From: Trochalopteron elliotii
Taxonomy: Eukaryota; Chordata; Aves; Passeriformes; Leiothrichidae
NCBI GenBank assembly: GCA_024734555.1
Contig: JANPWX010000055.1
Coordinates: 2,202,312 to 2,266,311 of the forward strand
Direction: 5' to 3'
DNA length: 64,000 nucleotides
This document shows positions 12,101 through 24,293 of the stretch, in pieces (the stretch's first letter is position 1; each line of letters starts with the position of its first letter). The position numbers and the translations under genes were made by a program. The notes beneath the pieces are model-generated. The model ran no database searches and was not told where the DNA came from. It was given only the letters and a program-made list of their open reading frames with translations.

Positions 12101-12735
12101 AACTGCCCCTTGGGCACTGTGAGATGCCAGCTGGGAGAAGCAGTTTCCTCTCAGGGGGTGGTGCAAGTACATCCCAGTTTCCCTGAGATTCACTAGGCCT
12201 TGCAAGGGTAAATTACCTGGTGTTGCTCTCTTGAAGAGAAGTATCCATGGCCAGTTCCATTGCCTTGTGCCATGCAGAACAGCACCTTGTGACTAAGTCA
12301 CTCTGCTGTGACACCCCTAGGGCACTTAAGCTGATTTTTCCCTTTCCTTCTGTTCATGTGAATGCAATATAGGTTTGTGCAAACATTTGAAACTATCTAA
12401 GGTGACAGGGACAGTGATACTAGTGCAAAAGCACCCCCACAAGCTCCTTGGTAAACTTCACTGGGACCTCTTCTGACTGCAGATATCTCTATTCTCTTGC
12501 CATGTCTGTTTAACTCTGTGTCTGTGTTCAGTGGCCTGTCCATTTTTGTACAAGTGCTGTCATCTGGATACGGTCCCACCTGATTGTTCACACTGCAAGC
12601 ATGTCCATTGGGTGGAAAGAAATTGCTGTTTTTCCTTTTTAAATCAGCTGTCTGATTCTGTGAGAGAACAGACTACCTGCTTTTGTAGCCTAAATATGTA
12701 TGTAGTGAAGTATGTTATGCTTTTCATTTCTTGCA

Positions 12736-12741
12736 AATAAA
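12736..12741 (+). terminator. CREB3L2: Candidate distal poly(A) signal of CREB3L2
   Basis: AATAAA in the context TTGCAAATAAATATTTTC, preceded by an AT-rich stretch. Downstream sequence to 12790 is A/T-rich with TTGTTTGATTTCTGG. I picked it as the most probable distal end because beyond it the sequence carries local duplications and looks intergenic, but earlier signals are also possible. Confidence 0.4.
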
Positions 12742-12905
12742 TATTTTCTGTAGAAAAAAACAAGTACTACTTGTTTGATTTCTGGATGATCAGAAAAAAT
12801 CTGGGCCCTCAACTTTCCCACGTGTGCCAGCGTGTGCAGTGTGTCCATCTTCAACACAGCAGAGCCCTGATAATTTACTGATAGAAAGGGAAGGTAAAGG
12901 ACAAT

Positions 12906-12964
12906 GATGTGGGGTTTTACTGGAGCTGGCTGACAGTGATGTGGGTTTTTACTGGAGCTAGCTG
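12906..12964 (+). repeat. Tandem duplication, 32-bp period, about 1.8 copies
   Basis: GATGTGGGGTTTTACTGGAG at 12906 recurs as GATGTGGGTTTTTACTGGAG at 12938. The downstream AGCTGGCTG/AGCTAGCTG is also repeated. The copies differ at only a couple of positions, so the duplication is fairly young. Confidence 0.85.
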
Positions 12965-15900
12965 CCCCTTCCCTTTTTGAGGTTAGCAGAGAATTATACC
13001 TCAGTACTGGGTGGAAATCAGATAAAGGCTGATGGCATTTATTAGTGACAGTGACACTCAGTGCAGTGCTGTGCTGCAGCCCCATTAACAGGAATTCCCT
13101 GTACAAGTGGGGTCCAGGAAGTCTGATGCTCAAGGGGACATTGCTTCAGCTCAGTGACACCAGTCTGCCAGGGCTTGCTGGGGCTGATCTCTGTGGGCCA
13201 AACAGCCCTCTGGAAGGTAAGGCCTTTCCCTGCTCTGACTTTGCACTGGGCTTGTTTAAACTGGAGTGAACACTTAGAAGAGCACTTTCTGCTTTGGCTT
13301 ATGGGGATTGGGTGTTCTGCTGGCCTCAGCTCCTTTCCTTAGCCTGCCTCACCCCTGAGATAATTCAGGAGCTTTCTCCAGCAACTGGGAAGCTGCTCTG
13401 CCTGTGTGAACACCCAACATTACATCCTAGAGCCCGAAGCCAGCATCCAGCCAGGGCACAGGGCTGACCTCTGCTACTTTGAGTAGACCTGGGAAAGAAA
13501 ATGCCTGATTGCTTTCAGTTTGGGGACTCTGTGGCTTTGCTGGTCATCCAGGGAACTTGACAATGGATGACTTAGTGCAGCTGTGAAAATTACCCTGTGC
13601 AGAGCTGGCATCACAAATGGTACAGTAATTTGTTTTATACCATTTTTCTGCTAGGAGGGAGACCTCATATATGAGTACCATGCATTCCTACAACAGCAAC
13701 CAAGAATTTATCTTCCACAGCAAACACTAGCCATGGAAGTAATAGTTCCAGCTTAACTGAAAATGGAAGTGAGACAGATGGCATTGGTGCCTCCTTTCCA
13801 AGGCCTCTTAAAGAAGGCTGCTTTAGAGTTTGGGGAAGGCAGCATACCATGGAAATTGGAACACCGGGGCCTGCACTAAATTTGTGGCTGATGTGGATTT
13901 TCAGAATTGCCTTGACTTTGGGCTGAAGAGGTTAAAGTAGCAAAAGAAATTGGCAGTGAAGGAAGAAAAAAAAGAAGCTCTTCTCCAGGGATCTAGCCTG
14001 CGTGCCTCTTGCTTTCCAAACAGGCAATTTCACTTGCCAGGACTATTGATCCAGGGCACTTGTTTGCAGCATCAAGCCATATATAGCATTTTTAGAGGAA
14101 AATCGTTAGACTGTGACTGATTGGGAAAGTTACCCTCAGCTTAGTTTTAGCCGAGCTCAGTTCCTCTGAGCAAACAAAACACAGGCTGGTGATTAGCCAT
14201 GGGTTAAGAATCTCCTTGGATCTCCGTGTGACCCTTAAAGCATCACACAGCAGGTGATGCTGCAGGGAGGCTGTGATTAAAACAGAAACCCCCACACAAT
14301 GGGGAAATGCTGTGATGAGCTGTCAGCCTCCTTACCTATCAGCCTCCAGGACATGCTGTTCTTGGAAAAGCATCTTACTGTTTGAATTCAAGGCTGGGTT
14401 TTGATACTCCTTTTTCAGGCTGATTCCTGCTGCAGGGCAGGAGGAAGGATGTCCAAATGCAGCTTGTGATGCCCTTCATGCCATTTTTGGGTAGAAAGTG
14501 TTCTGTTTGTGCTGTTAGCTATTGTTTGTACCTATTTTACAAAAGCACAGACTTCACCCTCCTTGAAGGTATTTCATGGAAGATTCATTCCTGATGCTCC
14601 CTTTCCTGATTTGTTTGCTCTAGGATTTTTTTAGAAACTTGGGCCTCATGCTTGTGGCATGCTGGTGAATTTGGCTTGCCCTATTTATTCCATGCTTCAG
14701 ATTCCTGGTCTGCAAAGCCAGTGGTAGTTTCCTCTCTGTAAATCATACTAAGATTAAGCAAAGCAAGGTGATCCAAAGGAGATAGCAATTGGAAACAAAA
14801 GCATATTTCCTTTCTAATGAATAATAATGCTTGGAAGTCTTGTCTCCCTCATATTTGTGCCTCAAAAAGTCAAAGTGATTTATTTGGTTTCTCATTTTCT
14901 TGGTGTTGCCTCTTTGTGGGCTTCAAATTGTCCCTAGGAATGACTTCTTAAAGTTTTCATTATTGAATTAATTTTACACTGTATTTGCACACGTTCTATA
15001 CATGGCTATAAAATTACTATTTTGTGTATCTCTAGTAAGGAGGAAATTACAAGTTCAGGCCCCTATCTTCGCTGTGGTACAGCTGAGGGAAGATAAGTTC
15101 ATGACTGTTGGGTGGTCTTGTTTTCTCTTGTTTCTCTCATTTAAAGAAATGCTTAGGTTCTGGTTAGCCCTCTTTCCTAAACCTCTTCGGTAAAAACCTG
15201 TGTTTGATCTGCTCAGCTGAGGTTGCTCCCTCCTCGCTGAGCTCAACATCTCTGAGTTTCCCAATGCATGAGCAGTGCTCTACTTGACTTTCAAATGTTT
15301 ACCAAAAAGGGAATGTTTTTGTGGGTGGATCCAATCTATCAATATTGGATCTGGAATGGGAGGTTGGCCACTTACGTCATATTTTAAAAAAGATTTACAG
15401 TTGGAGGAGATGCAAATACATGCATACACCTGCCATATATATGAGTATAAATATATTTTCATATGTTTTGTATGTTCTTCCTGAAAGTTGAATGTTGGGG
15501 GCTAAGATGGGGATGCATTTTGTGTGAACTTAAGGAATATAGAGCATTTAAAGTAGACTGACTTCTCACAGACAAGCCTGGCACACTGAACAAGTAAGGT
15601 TGCCTCACCCTTTTCTTCCCCAATCCCCTTTTTCATACATCCATCTCTTTTCTATTAGAAAAAGAAATTTCAGTTCTTCCTGCTCGGAATAAAACTTACT
15701 GAAGTGCACACAGTCTGTGCACACACTGGAGTGTTCAAAATGGGATTTAACAGGCCTGTGAGTGAGTAATGGAATAAACCTTTCCTTGGCTGTACTCCAA
15801 AAGGCTGAAATCCCTCCTTTCGCTGCATTTCCTCCGTCATTCCCACCATCCACCCTGCTATTCATGGCATGCAGTATGGTGAGAAGTTTCCACCCAGGAA

Positions 15901-16324
15901 AAAGAGCTCCCCACCTGCTGAACCTTGTCAGCTCTCCCAGACAACCAGGGGAGGCACCAGGCAGTGATGTGAGGTGCTCCACTTAACCTGACAGCTCTTG
16001 AGAGATGAGAACCCAGACCTGGGGGGTTGCATTTTCGTTAGCATGATAATCCCAGATACTGGCAAAACCTGCTAAAAATCTATTTTTGTGCTCATTCCTT
16101 CCTTCCTGGCCCAGTGGTATGTCTGCAGCCACAGCTTGGAGCAAACGTGATACTCCTACAAAGTTTCTGCTGTCGCTGCCTTGCTGTACCCACAGGGATT
16201 GACAGCTACACCACAGGTGTAATTGCGTAAGCAGGGCTTTCCTTCATGAGCCTCAGACTCTCTCATAATTGCTCATATTCAGAAAAAAGGCAAAGGAAGT
16301 CAATTTAGCTCTTCATGTTGCAAA

Positions 16325-16338
16325 TGAGTCATGCAAAT
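16325..16338 (+). promoter_or_regulatory. Overlapping AP-1 and octamer motifs
   Basis: TGAGTCA (perfect AP-1 consensus, 16325-16331) shares its last base with ATGCAAAT (perfect octamer consensus, 16331-16338). The composite lies about 1.7 kb upstream of the 18-kb CpG island. Binding is a prediction from motif match only. Confidence 0.35.
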
Positions 16339-17635
16339 TGCAGCAGTCAGAGGAAAAATAGGTAATCCCAGAGCAGGGTGTAAATTTGGTCATGTGGTTA
16401 AAAGGGTTATTGACAAGCAGGAGCTACAGGAGGGCTTATGCTGAAGGAGGAGGGGGCTCAGTGGCATGGATGTTCACTGGAGAGGGGGTAGGAAATCCTG
16501 GTTAGTTGTTAGGCTTTGCTCCAGATGCTCTGGGGGAGGTGGAGCCATTAGCTGGGGCACAGGCCACAGAGCTGTTCTCACGTGGACCAAAGGCTGAGAG
16601 AATAAAGCTGTGAGATGATGCACAGTGTTCTGCTCTCCAAGTGCAAAATTAATTTGCAGTTACAGGTTTTTCAGCACATGTCATTGGCATCTTCTCATAG
16701 CAACAGGCTACACAGCTTCAACCAATGGCAAAACCTCGAAAATAGCACTGATAAGAGAGGGACTTTTGGTGCCACTGCCCATCCTTGAAGCTGGCTTTTG
16801 GGCTGGCTCTGAATTTCTCTTTGACAGGTCCACCCCAAGATGATTTAGTTTGGTTCTGCAAGAAATAGTTTTCACATGATCTTAAATTGAAGGCTTTCAC
16901 AAGCAACATTTGCTGCTGATTTCCCTGGAAGTTCAACCAGAGACTTTCCAGCTGAGGTCCCAGCTCTCAATGGAAAAGACACCAATGGTTCCAGCAGAGC
17001 TCCATGCTGGTCTGTAGATCTCTATGCACACAACTCAGAAGAGGATCTGGACCTTCCTTTTACAGTTCTGCATAAGAACCTTAGTTTTGCTTCTAATAAG
17101 CAAAGGTTCTGAATTGCTTAATTATGCTTCATGTGCTTCACTAGTAATTAAAAGTACTCTGAGGTTTGGGAGAGAAAATATATATTGGGCAAAGCACCTG
17201 TGCATGCAGTGGATGTATGCATTGGTTATGCACAGGGTAGAGCATTCCTTTGAAGGTCAGTTCAATTTTTCAATACCCATGCTGTAGTGAAAAGACCCAC
17301 TTTTCATCACCCAGCAAGGTGGTGGTGGCTCCTGCCAACAAGGGACAGGAAGGTATTAATTGGCTGGCTTGGAGGGCCTGTCAGTGCTGAAGTTGAGGTG
17401 AAAGATGTGTACACAAAATGTGCTTCACATGGAGAAGCTGAATCTGTGAATGGGATTGGGAAGGAGCAAGGATCAGGTGTAAGGAATATGTTGACTATCA
17501 TAAACCTGACTGGCACAGGGTTCACATGGAACAGGCAAGGCTGTTTAGGGAAGTCCTCTGTAGAGCATGGGAATTTGTGAAACCTCTTCCTGTAGGGTTT
17601 GCCGTCTCTGTAGAGTATAATTGTTCATGCTTCTC

Positions 17636-17653
17636 TTTTTTTTTTTTTTTTTT
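17636..17653 (+). repeat. Poly-T run (T18)
   Basis: Uninterrupted run of 18 T. No A-rich partner, target-site duplication or nearby poly(A) signal on the opposite strand is evident, so a retrocopy tail is not supported. Confidence 0.9.
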
Positions 17654-17919
17654 CTTCCTTATGTCTTTCTATTTTGGACTGCATTACCACAGAGAACTTC
17701 TGGATACAGAAAACAAAGCACTGTCTGTGCGTAATTCCTGCAATAATTTCTGTGTAGCCACAGACCTCAACGTTTTCTGTACTTTTTAATCTTACTGTCA
17801 CTGCCAGCTCTTGTGTTGAAACACGCTGCCACTTTCCTCTGAAATTTTCCCTAGTGTTCCCTAATGAAGAAAAGGGAGAAACAGGGAAGAAGATGCGAAT
17901 ATAATTAAGTTTACGAAGG

Positions 17920-18880
17920 GGCACCGTGGTGCTTGTCAGAAGGTGCCTCTGCCGCTGGGTACTTTGATTGTGAGGGCACCAAATTGGGATCACCGGGGGA
18001 ACAAATTGGAAGCAGTTGGTAGAGGAGCGAGCTCGGGTGTAAGAGGGTGAGGTCACCGCTGGCTGCTCGGGNNNNNNNNNNNNNNNNNNNNNNNNNNNNN
18101 NNNNNNNNNNNNNNNNNNNNNNNNNNNNNNNNNNNNNNNNNNNNNNNNNNNNNNNNNNNNNNNNNNNNNNNNNNNNNNNNNNNNNNNNNNNNNNNNNNNN
18201 NNNNNNNNNNNNNNNNNNNNNNNNNNNNNNNNNNNNNNNNNNNNNNNNNNNNNNNNNNNNNNNNNNNNNNNNNNNNNNNNNNNNNNNNNNNNNNNNNNNN
18301 NNNNNNNNNNNNNNNNNNNNNNNNNNNNNNNNNNNNNNNNNNNNNNNNNNNNNNNNNNNNNNNNNNNNNNNNNNNNNNNNNNNNNNNNNNNNNNNNNNNN
18401 NNNNNNNNNNNNNNNNNCCTTAAGCCAGCGAGCGAGCTGCTCTCAGCTCCGCTGCTGCTGTCAGGTTTAGGGCGCTCCTCCGGCGCGGCAGCGCCAGGGG
18501 AGATGGGGAGCGTGACGGGGAATGTGGGTGAACTTCAGAGTTACTCGGAGCCAGAGTCGGGGCTTTGCCCGGCTGCCTGGGGAGTAGGGCTTGCCCTTCG
18601 CAATAAAACCACAACCGCCCGTGATCCCGGCGCCTCCAAACGCTCATTAACGGGATCGGAAAACCCTTTCTGGCGGCACGGCTGCTCCCGGGAGGAGTTT
18701 CTCTATGGGAATTCTCCCGGAGTGCGGTGTCCCCTCTCTGACTGCTCCCCACCCGCGCCGGTCGCCGTTGCATAAGCCCTAGCGGCCGAAAATATTGGGG
18801 GGCTGCTGTGCCCGGCACCCCACGCCTGGCTGCGGGCTGAGGGCTACCAGCGGGCAGCCACCGGCTGCCACATGCCCTGC
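17920..18880. promoter_or_regulatory. CpG-rich island interrupted by the assembly gap; candidate DGKI promoter and first exon
   Basis: The sequence on both sides of the gap (GGAGCGAGCTCGGGTG before; GCGCTCCTCCGGCGCGGCAG after) is much richer in CpG than its surroundings. In human, the gene downstream of CREB3L2 in the same orientation is DGKI, whose first exon is large and GC-rich. GC-rich first exons are often lost in avian assemblies. I looked for the DGKI N-terminal frame and its conserved end on both sides of the gap and did not find it. The exon would therefore have to lie wholly inside the gap, or the assignment is wrong. An open frame spanning the Ns at 18047-18775 is an artefact of the gap. 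Confidence 0.4.
18072..18417. other. Assembly gap (346 N)
   Basis: The run of N lies between CpG-rich flanks. Its true length is unknown from the sequence. It probably marks a GC-rich or otherwise hard-to-sequence segment. Confidence 1.
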
Positions 18881-19772
18881 TGTGGCCAGAGCAGGACATT
18901 ACTTTCATTATCAGAGTCTTCTGTTTTTATGTCTGTGCATTTACCTCACACCTCTGATGTCAGATAAATGGGTTTGTTCCTCCTGTAAATACACCTGCGA
19001 GAAGGGGCCGTCGGTGGGGCTTGTCTGCTCTTCTGTTACCAACAAGGAGCTGCTAATTGCCAGCATCTGCAGAAACGGATTGCTGTCTGAGAAGGTCCGT
19101 GCCAAAAAGTTTTTGAGTCTTACCTAATTCTAGTTGCAGAGCCCCTGTGGAGGCAGCACACCATCAGTAACTAGCATTCTAGTGTGCTTAGGGATGAGCT
19201 TTCTTGGCTGGGAGGACAGAAAACCCAGAGTTGTTACTTATTCTGGCAAGAAAAGGGTGTCTCTAGCCCCAGGTAAATTAACTGAAGACTGTCCCCAGCC
19301 ACGGGGATGCTTAATGTGCTGTCAATTTACAGCTGGGATAACTTAGGAGCTGGTTTGAGTCTAAGCTCTGCATGTGGCAGGGCTTAAAAATGATGCAATT
19401 AAACACGCTTCATAGTTGAAGTTCTATATAATACTTGAGATGTGCAGAGAGACTTTCCCCATCAGGGCTGATGGTCCCAGTGGTGAGTGTGAAGTTTGGG
19501 ATGATTCATCCTAGGCTCAGTAAGGTGAGCAATGTGAAAATGAAAACTTACTGGACACCTCTGAAAAAAAAATTACATCAGTCAGCTCTTGGTACTTTTA
19601 CATCTCTACCCTGAGAGTATTCTTAGCTTGTATCATTTCGGGGGCAAATCTGTTGCAGGTAGAGGCAGAGTCTGAGGTGAGCTGCTGAAATAAAGTGGCT
19701 GCCAACAAGACAGGTTTACTCACGCATCTGCTCTTGGGACAGAAGGCAAGAAGTTTGCAATAAGTCCTCTGC

Positions 19773-19792
19773 TTTTTTTTTTTTTTTTTTTT
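19773..19792 (+). repeat. Poly-T run (T20)
   Basis: Uninterrupted T20 followed by GAAGGGGGG. No retrocopy body is recognisable next to it. Confidence 0.9.
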
Positions 19793-21059
19793 GAAGGGGG
19801 GTCATGGGTGTAGGAAAGAGGAGATACTAAAATCTGTCTCTAATGTTCTACTCTGCAGATTGTTGAGAAGTGTGTTAAAGATGTGGGTTTTCTTGAAGTT
19901 TTCTGCAGGGTCAATATTTTTAAGGGTTTCATAATAAATGCTTTTAGGAGGAAATGCAGGGATTTTTCTCCTCCTTCTCCTCTCCTCCATCTATGAAAGC
20001 ATATAACAAGTCCTGAACTTTCATAGATAAAAGCCTTTTATTAAACACCTCTTGATGCATGTCACTTGTTGTACTTGACTTAAGATACGTGCAAGAAAGT
20101 ACGTTTTCTTTGCATCCTTGGATTTCCACACCTTTTCCTCATTTACAGCTGGTTTCCTACAGATAATATGCACTTTATCATTTATCCATAACAAGGACAA
20201 TCTGGATAGGTAGAAGAGTATAAAACTTCCAAAGAGGACTTCCACAGAGTTCTCCACACCCGGGAACCCCAGGCTCTTTAAATTGCTACCATTTCCCTCA
20301 GTAAATTATGGTGCTGAAATACATTTGCAAATGTAAATGGCTATATTAGATCCAGGAAAACCTATTTGCATTGGCACTTGGACTCCCTTACCCACTGCCA
20401 CGATAGAAATTATTCAAGGCTTCATACAGCCTTTCAAACAGCTCATTTAGGGCTCACTATGCAGGTGCATTACATTGCCATACACACCCATAGAGCTGTA
20501 TTTATACATTCAGGAAAAAAGCCCCAACACCTGAAGCTTGCTTAAAATAATAAAGGTGCATGAAAATGCATGTAAAAAATAAATCTATTGACAGCAGTTG
20601 AAGGAGTGAAATAGGAGATCAGGATATTTTTACGGGTGGGGGAAAGGAAGAAAAACTTCTGCTGTACCAATGTTATTAAACTGTAGTTTACCTGAGACTG
20701 GGCTTAAAGTATTATCTTCTGCCCTCCTTTCTTTTTTAATTTGCTGTTAAACAGCAAATATCCTCGATGTAATGCATCTTTAATTAGTTGACATTGTTGT
20801 TCCATGTGAATAACTTGTTAGTTTCTCTAGAATTGTACCAAGACTATGAGTAACCTGTCCAGAAACCAATGTTTCGTACCAGTGTGGCCCTTAGCTTGAA
20901 ATGCAGAAACTGCTGTATTGAATATGTTGTGATTTTGTGTAGCAAATACCAATGTAGGCGTGTTTGTCCCCCAGTCAAACCAGCAGGAGGAAGAACTTGC
21001 TTTAAATAACACAGGTATGCCTCGTGGGGAGCTTGAAAATTCTCATGACCTAGCTATAT

Positions 21060-21400
21060 TCCCAGCCACATCCACCTTGCACCCGGCGGTCCCCAGAGCT
21101 CGCTGTCCACACCAAAAGCTCCACTGGGAGCAGATCTGTGCCGGCCGTGCTCTCCCGGGCTCTGTGCTGTGATTAGGGACACAGGCAGGATGGGGATGTG
21201 CCGCTTGGCCGTGCTGGTGCGGGCGCTGATGGCTTTGGAGGGCGGCTGTTCCCGGCTCCGTGCGCTGCCAACACGCGGCCTCTGGGCGGACCTCCCCGGC
21301 CCTGCCCGCCGGGACCGGGGCGCTGCAGCCGGGGCACAGGGAGGAGACATGGGGCTGCAAACAGATCCCTCAATCCCTTGCTGAGGGATCTCTTGCAGCC
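21060..21400. promoter_or_regulatory. Small CpG-rich patch
   Basis: The segment, particularly 21190-21340, holds many CpG dinucleotides (for example GCGGGCGCTG and CCCGCCGGGACCGGGGCGC), while flanking DNA is CpG-poor. Several overlapping open frames occur on both strands, which is what a GC-rich segment gives by chance. One on the + strand (21169-21384) begins MIRDTGRMGMCRLAVLVRAL, but I recognise no protein. It may be an alternative promoter, an orphan CpG island or an unrecognised exon. Confidence 0.4.
21363..21391. repeat. 10-bp perfect inverted repeat, 9-nt loop
   Basis: AGATCCCTCA (21363-21372) pairs exactly with TGAGGGATCT (21382-21391). It lies at the edge of the 21-kb CpG-rich patch. 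Confidence 0.75.
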
Positions 21401-21430
21401 CCTGTCGCTGTGCAGATCGAGTGACAGGCA

Positions 21431-21470
21431 GAGAAATCTCCCTTTTTAGGGAGAAATCTCCCTTTTCAGC
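21431..21470 (+). repeat. 20-bp tandem duplication containing a hairpin
   Basis: GAGAAATCTCCCTTTTTAGG (21431-21450) is followed directly by GAGAAATCTCCCTTTTCAGC (21451-21470). Within it TCTCCCT (21437-21443) pairs with AGGGAGA (21448-21454) across a four-base T loop. Confidence 0.85.
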
Positions 21471-21557
21471 CTCGCCCTCCTAAACGAGACTGACCAACCC
21501 AATGGTTGGACGCTGACAACAGGATGCCAACAGCTAAGCAGCAACTCTTAGCCCTAA

Positions 21558-21574
21558 TTTTTTTTTTTTTTTTT
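21558..21574 (+). repeat. Poly-T run (T17)
   Basis: Simple homopolymer with no recognisable retrocopy beside it. Confidence 0.85.
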
Positions 21575-24293
21575 ACCCTGCAAATATGGAGTTAAATATC
21601 TTAGAGATGTTTTGGCTCTTCTGCTGAAAATCTGAAATATTGGCTCACAAAATGAAAAATATCTTTTTTTTTCTATAAACGGATAGAACCAATAGTTCAG
21701 TTTCCCATCCTGCTGTGAAAAGATTGGCAAATGAAAACTGAAAAGTGAATTAAATATGTATATCTGCCAGAGAGAAATGCTTTCTAAAGTTTGGTTCTCA
21801 GAGTAGTATTTACCCCATACATTTCTAGACCCAGCAGACTATTTACAAGGTATTGGAACAAAAAGCTGTGAGGTAATATATTTTCCCTTTAATTTTTATT
21901 ATTTTGTCATTGCAATGTTTGTGAGGAATCTCGTGGTGTCTTTTGGATTAAGTAGAGGTTAAATTTGCTTTTCTGAAGTAATTCTTGAAATAAAGAGAGA
22001 ACCAGATTATACCAAAGATGGATGCTCAGTAAGAATGTTTTCACAATAAAAAGCTACTGCAAGAGGAATCCTGGGAAACAGAGCATTATCTCGTAGTTTT
22101 CTGCTAGTATTTGCACCTCCAAAATCTAATCTGAAATGCAGTCTTGCCATTTAATTTTTTAAGCTTAGAGAAATGGTAAAAGTAGTAAATAAATGGATAA
22201 AAACCCCAACCAAACAAAAGATCATCCCTAAAAATCAAAACAAACAACACAACTTGAAGAGCAAGCTAACTGAAACAATCAATGGAGCAAACGCTTTTTA
22301 ATTTCTTAATTAATTATTATTTAGATATTCAGAGAGTCCTGATTAGTGACATTGGAAATAAAAATAAAGTTGTGATTTTTTTAATGTCCCTCTTGTGAGA
22401 GCTCAAGTGGTGTTTGGCAAACACTTGTCACTAGAGAATAGTTTTCCTAGAGGAATGCAATTTCACTTTGACCAAGTTGGGAAATCCTGGCTGAGGCAGT
22501 GGGTAGTAGGGTTTAGAATTTTTGCTCCTACTTGAGTCAGGGATTTCCAAATGTGGGCCAGCAATGAACCATCTCAGAGTCATGTGCTGCTAATTGGCAG
22601 TGTCTTGGCAGCTCAGTGGTCGTGCCTTGCTCCAGCAGGGAATTGTGCATTGCCCTTTTGATAATGGAAGAGGTTGGAAGTGCTGCTTTCCTTAGGTCCC
22701 TGATTCCCTTGGCCACCCAGTTCCACTCCTGCTGGAGTGAGTCACTGTGAAGGGTCACCATCTCAAGTAGGTGGTTTGAGTTTCCTTGGCAGAACTTTCT
22801 CCCCTGCTTGCCAAATGAATCTGTTTGGGATGTGCCTTGTGTGCTTTCCCGACCCTTCCTCTGAGAACAGCAGCCAAGAATCGAGCTGGCCTCTCCCCCT
22901 GCACCATCAGCAAGAACTGCTTGTCTGCCGTGGCAATAAGTAACAGGAGTTATAATTAGAGTTGGTTTTGTCACTGCATTTGAAGGGGAAAAAATGATGG
23001 CAAGGAAATTCTGGGAAATCCTTATTACACAAGCCTTGTCACTGATGATGAGCATTTAAGTACCTGGGACTACAGATGGGGACCAAAATAGAAATGTAAA
23101 CATAGGAAACTTCTTCATTTTTTTTGGTTCTTTTATTTTCAGACATGGTAACAGTCATAAAACACACATCACTTTTTAGTAAATATTAAATATAGACAGG
23201 ATAATAGAGGTGTCTCTTATTACTAAGACTTAATTGTTTTCTGAAATGTGACAGCATTTACTAGTGAATTGTGAAGTATTATAAATAATTAAAGCTGAAT
23301 GACATTTGTAAAAATGAAAACACCTAACACAAGCCTTTGATCTTTTGATTGTGTTGTTTTATTTTACCTAAGTTTCCTTGAATCTTGACACATTCTAATG
23401 CTATAAATGAGTGCGGCTGTTCTGCATGAAAATGATGGATGGGTTTTTATCTTCTACCAAATGTCAAGGAAATAATTCTCACTCTCTGGCCTAATCTCAG
23501 AGGATCTGCCTGCAACAGTCTGTTAGGAGTTGTGGGTAGGTACTGTGCAGTCTTGTTACCACCCACTCCTGTAACAGTGACTCGATTTACTTTGTCACCC
23601 AAGACTTTCATCACCATTTTGTCGTTTCCTCCCAAAGCAGATCACTGGATGTTTTTGGTACGTGTTGTGGCCTTCATGGAGTTATTTGATTTATAAAGCT
23701 TTGAGGTGGAAACTCTGTGCTGCAGCAAAACGCAGAAAAATGCTAGGATAGTCAGAAATGAGTTCTACCATGGGAAAATCAAGCTGACATTTAAGGTTCC
23801 CTCCTGACATTGAGATGTGGCTGCCAGTCTGGCCATCAATATCTCTACACAGCACAAAGTAAAGGGACTGTCTTTGAATTTAGAGTGTGTCTGACCTTCT
23901 CCCTTCTCTATCTGGGCTTAGCAGCACCTCACAAAAGAGATATTGTGAGTGGTAACTCTGACTAAAATTACATGTGAGCTGCAATGGAATTATGTACATA
24001 GTCAGAAGGAGATAAGTACATCAGTGGTCTGAAAGGGTAAGCGCATAATGAAGCTGTTGTGTAGCACAGGCACGGACTTGTATACCCAGATTGCCCTGCA
24101 GGTGGAAAAATTCATAGTGTAAAAAGTGCTGAATCAGGTGCCACATAACTTTGATGAAGTGGAAAACCAATTTTTTTTCTCTCTAGTCCTTTGTAATAAA
24201 TGAGCAGGTAGTCAGTTCTTCTCTCCTGGGTCAGTCATGAGGCTGATGAAATTTTCTTCTTGAAGCTTCACCAGACTCTTGATAGATTTGCTT

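Larger units (their letters stand above)
6137..12760 (+). other. CREB3L2: Probable CREB3L2 3'UTR (end uncertain)
   Basis: CREB3L2 in mammals has a 3'UTR of several kilobases. No splice-supported coding sequence follows the stop codon here. Candidate poly(A) signals AATAAA lie at 6138-6143, 7344-7349, 11718-11723, 12037-12042 and 12736-12741. The last is the best-looking distal site: it sits in an AT-rich setting and is followed within about 20 bases by an A-rich stretch. The end coordinate is therefore an inference. No interspersed repeat is recognisable in this stretch, which fits a transcribed 3'UTR. Its open frames (for example those near 7231-7753 and 9278-9641) are short and unrecognised. 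Confidence 0.45.
12761..17919. other. Intergenic sequence between CREB3L2 and the 18-kb CpG island
   Basis: I see no gene here. Contents are a 32-bp tandem duplication at 12906-12964, an overlapping AP-1/octamer site at 16325-16338, and a T18 run at 17636-17653. Open frames are all short and unlike known proteins. Confidence 0.55.

Noticed and set aside
18047..18775. 242-codon open frame on the + strand spanning the N run
   Set aside because: More than a hundred of its codons are N, so the frame is held open by the gap. The visible part after the gap resembles no known protein, including DGKI.
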